In this document: positions 59,894 through 64,000 of the stretch, one piece after another
Numbering within the stretch: the first letter of the stretch is position 1
How the letters are laid out: each line of letters opens with the position of its first letter
Source of the DNA: Actinoplanes sp. NBRC 103695
GTDB lineage: Bacteria > Actinomycetota > Actinomycetes > Mycobacteriales > Micromonosporaceae
Direction: 5' to 3'
Length of the DNA: 64,000 nt
Assembly: GCF_030269485.1 (NCBI RefSeq)
Contig: NZ_BSTL01000026.1
Coordinates: 62,001-126,000, forward strand
Made by a program: the position numbers and the translations under genes
The notes under the pieces: model-generated
Seen by the model: the letters and a program-made list of their open reading frames with translations, nothing else
The model's database searches: none
Told to the model about the DNA's origin: nothing

Positions 59894-59915
59894 CATATGG
59901 GAGCGCTCCCATATG
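59894..59915. promoter_or_regulatory. CelR-type box, distal to GH48
   Basis: A perfect 22-bp palindrome: the consensus TGGGAGCGCTCCCA (59898-59911) flanked on each side by CATA/TATG. It is the strongest copy in the window, 169 bases before the GH48 start and 77 bases past the proximal box. Confidence 0.88.
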
Positions 59916-60031
59916 TATCGGGCGGGCCTCACCAAAGTGCTACACCCGAGCTTCGATCACGCGGCCGGCTCCCGCGTGGTCACAGCACGGGGGACGGGGA
60001 TCGCCATCCCTGTCCCCCAACGTTGTTCTCC

Positions 60032-60311
60032 TCAGGCAGCCGTCGGGTGATAGGTCGCCACGATCACGCCGTTCTTGAACACCTTCGTGTCCACCAGCTC
60101 GAACGTCGCCGCCACGTCCCCGCAGCGCCGAGGTCACCGACGGCCCGCCGACCAGCACCGGGTGGATCCAGAACCTCACCTCGTCGACCAGACCGGCCTT
60201 CACCAGGCCCGCCTGCTCGGCCGCCTCCTCGGAGAAGAACGGCATGGTCCACATCGGGTTGTCGATGACGCCGTCGAGGGTGACGTAGGTCGAGTTGATC
60301 AGCTTGCGCAT
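60032..60311 (-). pseudogene. RibD-C/dihydrofolate-reductase-like remnant
   Basis: Begins MRKLINSTYVTLDGVIDNPM, the usual start of small RibD_C reductases, goes on WTMPFFSEEAAEQ, then jumps to the family C-terminal part (GLVDEVRFWIHPVLVGG). About 100-120 residues between are absent. Near 60130 the frame shifts: the rest of the family pattern (FELVDTKVFKNGVIVATYHP) is read in another frame to the TGA at 60032. Both the deletion and the shift make a working enzyme unlikely. Confidence 0.75.
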
Positions 60312-60616
60312 CGGAATCTCCTGGTGGATCGCGTTCGACGATCTTAGGAAAACCACCGCGAAGGCTGGCTAGAGTTCGTGTGCGGGGTGCGTCCGGTCGC
60401 ACCCATGCCGGGCCCCCGTTCGAGTTCAGTCGATGACGATGCAGATGGGGCGGCTACAGGTGCGAGGCGGACCGTCATCGTCGTGCTGGTGGGGCCGGGC
60501 ATGTTCTCCGGTGTGACCCGCCTCGACGACGCGGACAGGCAGGACGGTGCCATCGCCGGGTCGGTGGCTCTGCTCAGGATGCGGGTTGCCGGGTCTTCGC
60601 CACGCCCGTGGTTGCG
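60312..60616. other. Intergenic region before the first glycosyltransferase
   Basis: About 300 bases with no convincing gene. An open frame at 60378-60620 on the plus strand lacks any recognisable family and a ribosome site. No clear promoter or hairpin was found. Confidence 0.4.
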
Positions 60617-61915
60617 ATGACCGGCGAGGTGCTGCCCGCCACGGTGCTCGACCTGGACCTGGCGGACCCGCTGCCGGCCGTCGCCGGGGTAGGACCGGAC
60701 GGGCGCCGGGTGTTGCAGGCCTGGGTGCTGGTACGGCTGTTCACCGAGCCGTTGGGGACCGTGCTGACCGACGTGGCGGAGCAGGGTTTGCGGCCGGCCG
60801 ACCTGGCGGCCGCCATCACCGCCGAACTCGGCACCGCTCTGGCGCCCCGGCTCGCCGAGCTGTCGCTGAGCACACTGCCGATCGACGGCATCACGCCGGC
60901 GACCGAGCCGGAGTTCTTGGCCCGGCGTCGCGAGGTGCTGGCCGCCGCCCCGCCGATCACCGTGGTGGTCTGCACTCGCGAGCGGCCCGGCGCGCTGGCC
61001 CGCTGCCTGGACAGCCTGCTCGCCCAGGCGTACCCCGACTTCCGGATCCTGGTCGTCGACAACGCCCCGGTCACCGACGCGACCGCCGAGGTGGTCGGCT
61101 CCGCGGCCCGCCGCGGGCCGGTGGAATACCTGCTCGAGCCCCGCGCGGGCCTGTCTTTCGCCCGCAACGCGGCAGTGGCGGCGGCGCCGGGCGAGACCCT
61201 GGCCTGGATCGACGACGACGAGTACGCCGACGTGCACTGGCTGGCCGAGGTGGCCCGCGCGCTGGCCGAGCACCCGGCGGCCGACGTGGTCTCCGGCGTG
61301 ATCGTGCCGGCCGAGCTGGAGACCCGGGCGCAGCTGTGGTTCGAGCAGTTCGGCGGGCACAGCAAGGGCCGTGGCTTCCGGCCCGACGTGTTCGGCCCGG
61401 CGACCGCGCACCTGCAGAGCCCGCTGTACCCGCTGCCGCCGTTCGGCACCGGCGCGAACATGACCTTCCGGGCCGGCGTCATCGAGCGCATCGGCGGCTG
61501 GGACACCGCGCTGGGCGCCGGCACCCCGGCGATGGGCTCCGAGGACACCTTGGCCTTCACCCAGGTCCTGATCGGCGGCGGCACGATCGTGTACCAGCCG
61601 ACCGCCGTCACCCACCACTACCACCGGCGCGACCTCGAGGGCCTGCACAAGCAGATGGTGGGCTACGGCGCCGGGCTGACCGCCGCCTACACCAGCCTGC
61701 TGCTCAAGCGGCCCGGCCTGCTCTGGCCGCTGCTCAAGCTGGCCCCGGGCGCGCTGCGCGACCTGACCAGCAAGGACAGCCTGCGCGTCGCCACGCTGCG
61801 CGACGACTTCCCCCGCGAACTGCTGACCGCCAACCGTAAGGGCATGCTGGCAGGGCCGGGCGCCTATTTCAGGGGCAGGCGAGCGGCCGCTGCGAAGCGC
61901 CGTAATGGTCGGTGA
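60617..61915 (+). CDS. Family-2 glycosyltransferase
   Basis: 432 residues from the ATG at 60617; a GTG three codons earlier is also possible, neither with a clear ribosome site. After a ~115-residue N-terminal region comes a GT-A fold: ITVVVCTRERPGALARCLDS, FRILVVDNAPVTDATAEVV, GLSFARNAAVAAAPGETLAW and the metal motif IDDDEYADVHWL. Acceptor-site strings are PPFGTGANMTFRAGVIERIG and GSEDTLAF (the ED pair). The C-terminal part is basic and amphipathic (GLHKQMVGYGAGLTAAYTSL). It transfers a sugar from a nucleotide donor, probably to a surface glycan. Convergent with the next two glycosyltransferases. Confidence 0.88.
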   Translation: MTGEVLPATVLDLDLADPLPAVAGVGPDGRRVLQAWVLVRLFTEPLGTVLTDVAEQGLRPADLAAAITAELGTALAPRLAELSLSTLPIDGITPATEPEFLARRREVLAAAPPITVVVCTRERPGALARCLDSLLAQAYPDFRILVVDNAPVTDATAEVVGSAARRGPVEYLLEPRAGLSFARNAAVAAAPGETLAWIDDDEYADVHWLAEVARALAEHPAADVVSGVIVPAELETRAQLWFEQFGGHSKGRGFRPDVFGPATAHLQSPLYPLPPFGTGANMTFRAGVIERIGGWDTALGAGTPAMGSEDTLAFTQVLIGGGTIVYQPTAVTHHYHRRDLEGLHKQMVGYGAGLTAAYTSLLLKRPGLLWPLLKLAPGALRDLTSKDSLRVATLRDDFPRELLTANRKGMLAGPGAYFRGRRAAAAKRRNGR

Positions 61916-61925
61916 GTGAACCGGC

Positions 61926-62906
61926 TCAACTCGGGAGCGGTGGAGGCGGGTGCTGTCGTGGCCATTTATCGCCGAGTACCTCGGCGGCGCCTCCAGCGGC
62001 GGCCGCCGCCACCGCGACGATGATCGTCGCGGCGCGGACAGCGTGGGTTCTACGGGCGTCCTGTCCGGCGTCGGGCGGGCGCAGGGCTCCGTGCAGGTCA
62101 CGTAGCAGGGCTCGGGGCAGAGTGCGGGTCAGGTAGGAACGCTCGGCACGGAGGCTGTTGGATCCGTGCAGCAGCCGGGCCATCTGCACCTTGCCGCGTC
62201 CCTCGGCATAGCAGCGGCGCAGCAGGAACCGGAACGTCGCGCGTTCGGCCGGTACGTGGTGGTCCACGACGGCCTTCGGCACGTACATCCACCGGCCGCC
62301 GGAGGCACTCATGCGCAGGCAGAGGTCGGTGTCCTCGGGGCGGTTCCGACCGCCGATCTTGCCGAATCCCTCGCGGAAGCCGTGGACCTCGGTGAAGACG
62401 TCGCGTCGCACGGCCATGCTGGCCGACCACACGTTGCGCACGTATGCGGTGTCGGCAGGCATCCCGATGTACGACGCGCCTACCGCCCATAGCAGTTCGT
62501 CCGGCATCCACCGAGGCTGGGACCGGTGCCACGCGGCCGCGATGGCACCGCCGGTGCCGACCACCGACGGGTCGTCGAAGGGTGCCACCAGCTGGGCCAG
62601 CCATTGCGGGCCGGCGTTGATGTCCCCGTCCAGGAAAGCGATCAGTGGCGTGGTGGTGTGCCATGCGCCGGTGTTACGGGTGCCGGAGGCTCCGCGTTGG
62701 AAGCCGTTCTCCAGCACGGTGACCCCGGACAGATGGCGCAGCGCCCGGTCGTACAGCCGCGGGTTGTGGTCGACGACCACGACCACCTCGGCCGGGGCGG
62801 GCCGCTGCGCGAGCGCCGACGCGACCGTACCGACCAGCGCATCCCAGCCGCGCTCAGTGTGGCAGGGGATGACGATGCTGACCCGAGCGGCGTCTACACG
62901 CGTCAT
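61926..62906 (-). CDS. Family-2 glycosyltransferase with C-terminal membrane helix
   Basis: 326 residues, start overlapping the upstream gene by ATGA. SIVIPCHTERGWDALVGTVA, EVVVVVDHNPRLYDRALRHL, GASGTRNTGAWHTTTPLIAF and the metal motif LDGDINAGPQW give the GT-A core; the acceptor region has GGRNRPEDTDLCLRM. A helix near the end (AATIIVAVAAAAAGGAAEVL) could tether it. Close to mycofactocin/galactan-type GT2 proteins in pattern, but the product cannot be named. Confidence 0.88.
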   Translation of the reverse strand: MTRVDAARVSIVIPCHTERGWDALVGTVASALAQRPAPAEVVVVVDHNPRLYDRALRHLSGVTVLENGFQRGASGTRNTGAWHTTTPLIAFLDGDINAGPQWLAQLVAPFDDPSVVGTGGAIAAAWHRSQPRWMPDELLWAVGASYIGMPADTAYVRNVWSASMAVRRDVFTEVHGFREGFGKIGGRNRPEDTDLCLRMSASGGRWMYVPKAVVDHHVPAERATFRFLLRRCYAEGRGKVQMARLLHGSNSLRAERSYLTRTLPRALLRDLHGALRPPDAGQDARRTHAVRAATIIVAVAAAAAGGAAEVLGDKWPRQHPPPPLPS

Positions 62907-63904
62907 CGGCGAACCTCGGTCTGATCCGCGCCCACGGTGGTGCCATCGACGACCGGGGGCGTACCCGCCGGCGTGGTCTGCGACTCGGCGGTCAGCAACG
63001 CGTCCACGGTTCCGCACCAGTTGCCGCCGGGAACGGTGAGCACCGGGACGGTCTTGATGCGCTCGGTGGCCCCGCCGGCACGCGTGGCGGTCTTGGCCGC
63101 CGCGCGGCGCTGCGCGGCGCGGCGTCGGAACTCACTGACGATGGTACGGAGGACCCGGGCGCCGTCGCGAAAGGTGTTGAGGTTGCTGGTGCCGTGGATG
63201 CGGAGGTGTTCGATGCTGGAGACCTCCTTGACCCGCATGCCGCTGGCGGCGACCCGGATGTTGATCAGGGTCTCGATTTCGAAGCCGTCGCCCCACAGCT
63301 TGCGTCCGTCGGCCGCGCGCGGCAGTTCGGTAGGCGGAAGGTCCATGACCGGCACCACCCGGCGCCAGAACGCGTTGTAGCCGTAACACAGATCGGTGAA
63401 CTTGGTGCCGAACAAGCTGTTGACCACGAGGTTGAGGCCCTCGTTACCGGCCCGTCGCAGCGGCGTGATGTCGTGGCTGTGGCCGCCTTCGCCGAAGCGG
63501 GATCCCTTGGCGAACTCGGCACCGTCGGTGAGCGCGCTGATGAAGCGGTGGATCTCGGCCGGGTCGGTGGATCCGTCCGCGTCGATCATCGCGATGGCAT
63601 CACCGGTGCAGGCGGCGAAGCCGGTGGCCAGTGCGTTGCCTTTGCCGGTGCGGGTCTGCCGCACCACGACGACGTCAGGCCGCAGTCGCTGGGCGACCTC
63701 GACGGTCCCGTCGGTGGAGCCACCGTCGACCAGGACGACCTGGTGCAGGCCGGCCGGCAGCGCCTCGAAGACGTGCGGCAGGTTCAGTGCCTCGTTGAGC
63801 GCGGGGATGACGACGCTCACGTCCGGTGCCCGTCGCGGGGCACCCGGCGAGTTCCTACGGCGGCCCTGCGTCATGCGCGGAGTACTACGGCGGTCCTGCG
63901 TCAT
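62903..63904 (-). CDS. Family-2 glycosyltransferase (dolichyl-phosphate-mannose-synthase-like)
   Basis: 333 residues from the ATG at 63904, which has AAGGG eight bases upstream. The N-terminus has two copies of a ten-codon repeat (MTQDRRSTPR, MTQGRRRNSP), so a second start at 63874 is possible. GT-A core: VSVVIPALNEALNLPHVFEA, VVLVDGGSTDGTVEVAQRLR, GKGNALATGFAACTGDAIAM and the DxD-type IDADGSTDPAEIHRF, followed by KGSRFGEGGHSHD and DLCYGYNAFWRRV. Upstream lies a 10-bp inverted repeat (63944-63975). It probably feeds a polysaccharide or lipid-linked sugar pathway with its two neighbours. Confidence 0.88.
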   Translation of the reverse strand: MTQDRRSTPRMTQGRRRNSPGAPRRAPDVSVVIPALNEALNLPHVFEALPAGLHQVVLVDGGSTDGTVEVAQRLRPDVVVVRQTRTGKGNALATGFAACTGDAIAMIDADGSTDPAEIHRFISALTDGAEFAKGSRFGEGGHSHDITPLRRAGNEGLNLVVNSLFGTKFTDLCYGYNAFWRRVVPVMDLPPTELPRAADGRKLWGDGFEIETLINIRVAASGMRVKEVSSIEHLRIHGTSNLNTFRDGARVLRTIVSEFRRRAAQRRAAAKTATRAGGATERIKTVPVLTVPGGNWCGTVDALLTAESQTTPAGTPPVVDGTTVGADQTEVRR

Positions 63905-63943
63905 GTCGGAGCCCTTCGTCGTGGTGCGCCGCGGGATGGGCAA

Positions 63944-63975
63944 GGGATGCTGTCCCAGGCAATCGACAGCATCCC
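63944..63975. promoter_or_regulatory. Inverted repeat upstream of the leftward glycosyltransferases
   Basis: GGGATGCTGT-N12-ACAGCATCCC, a perfect 10-bp inverted repeat 40 bases before the start. It could be an operator or a leader hairpin. Confidence 0.45.
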
Positions 63976-64000
63976 CCGCCGGCTGAACGACGAACCGGGA

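Larger units (their letters stand above)
59730..60031. other. GH48 upstream region
   Basis: About 300 bases without a gene. It contains the two CelR-type boxes, ~90 bp apart centre to centre, a spacing that would allow looping by a tetrameric LacI-type repressor. I cannot identify a confident -35/-10 for GH48. Confidence 0.5.

Noticed and set aside
60378-60620. 80-codon frame before the glycosyltransferase
   Set aside because: No ribosome site, no recognisable family, and overlap with the better-supported glycosyltransferase start.
1-64000. Secondary-metabolite cluster, prophage, integrative element or defence system
   Set aside because: No PKS/NRPS, terpene, integrase, phage structural, toxin-antitoxin or restriction genes were recognised on either strand. 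The exciting-system prompt is better answered by the regulatory and architectural findings above.

Overview
The window comes from a very GC-rich actinomycete, most likely Actinoplanes or another member of the Micromonosporaceae. Support for this: GC-rich third codon positions, frequent GTG starts, many 4-nt ATGA/GTGA gene overlaps, a mycothiol-type DinB-fold enzyme, family-2 cellulose-binding modules, and CelR-type boxes. I see no tRNA, rRNA, CRISPR array, transposase or phage gene. It reads as chromosomal accessory metabolism.

Layout. 1-9.2 kb: 3' end of a heparinase-like gene, a GNAT enzyme, two ECF sigma factors with SnoaL-like tails (one an ECF41/SigJ type beside its usual SDR and carboxymuconolactone-decarboxylase partners), a small membrane protein, an amylase remnant, a Gfo/Idh/MocA-ThuA pair and a solitary TrpB2. 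9.3-15.6 kb: a membrane-anchored SGNH hydrolase, a P450 remnant, a DUF4232-like lipoprotein, a TetR regulator with a double-palindrome operator, a SnoaL-like protein, a quinone-oxidoreductase-like enzyme, an alpha/beta hydrolase and an HxlR regulator. 15.7-30.6 kb: an L-rhamnose locus made of two divergent operons around a LacI regulator. The leftward operon encodes aldolase/dehydrogenase fusion, rhamnulokinase, LutABC and an arabinose-isomerase-like protein. The rightward one encodes an ABC importer, a mutarotase and rhamnose isomerase. 30.7-36.9 kb: a chemoreceptor, then an ABC importer operon with an embedded benzoylformate-decarboxylase-like ThDP enzyme. 36.9-37.5 kb: noncoding tandem repeats. 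37.5-41 kb: MaoC and DinB-fold genes, an epoxide-hydrolase-like gene and a Ser/Thr kinase. 41-50.3 kb: a cellulose/hemicellulose island (CelR-like LacI, LPMO, GH74, frameshifted GH5 mannanase, GH6, and an AA10-CBM2-SGNH fusion). 50.3-52.6 kb: cupin, SanA-like, zinc-ribbon and thioesterase genes. 52.6-59.9 kb: a 151-bp inverted repeat, a 1367-residue Fn3 surface protein with an LPVTG anchor, and GH48. 60-64 kb: a decayed RibD-type reductase and three family-2 glycosyltransferases.

How they work together. Rhamnose would enter by the ABC importer, be anomerised, isomerised, phosphorylated and cleaved; the fused dehydrogenase would make lactate and LutABC would take it to pyruvate. One LacI protein probably controls both arms through TGAAAC(G/A)TTTCA operators. 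GH48, GH6, GH74, the mannanase and the LPMO form a secreted plant-wall system, and four TGGGAGCG(C/T)TCCC(A/G) boxes point to the nearby CelR-like repressor. A paired palindrome next to the TetR gene recurs 37 kb away before a cupin gene, which suggests a small dispersed TetR regulon. Several genes are decayed or rearranged (amylase, P450, RibD, frameshifted mannanase, internally deleted LPMO). All functions are inferred from reading the sequence; no searches were run.
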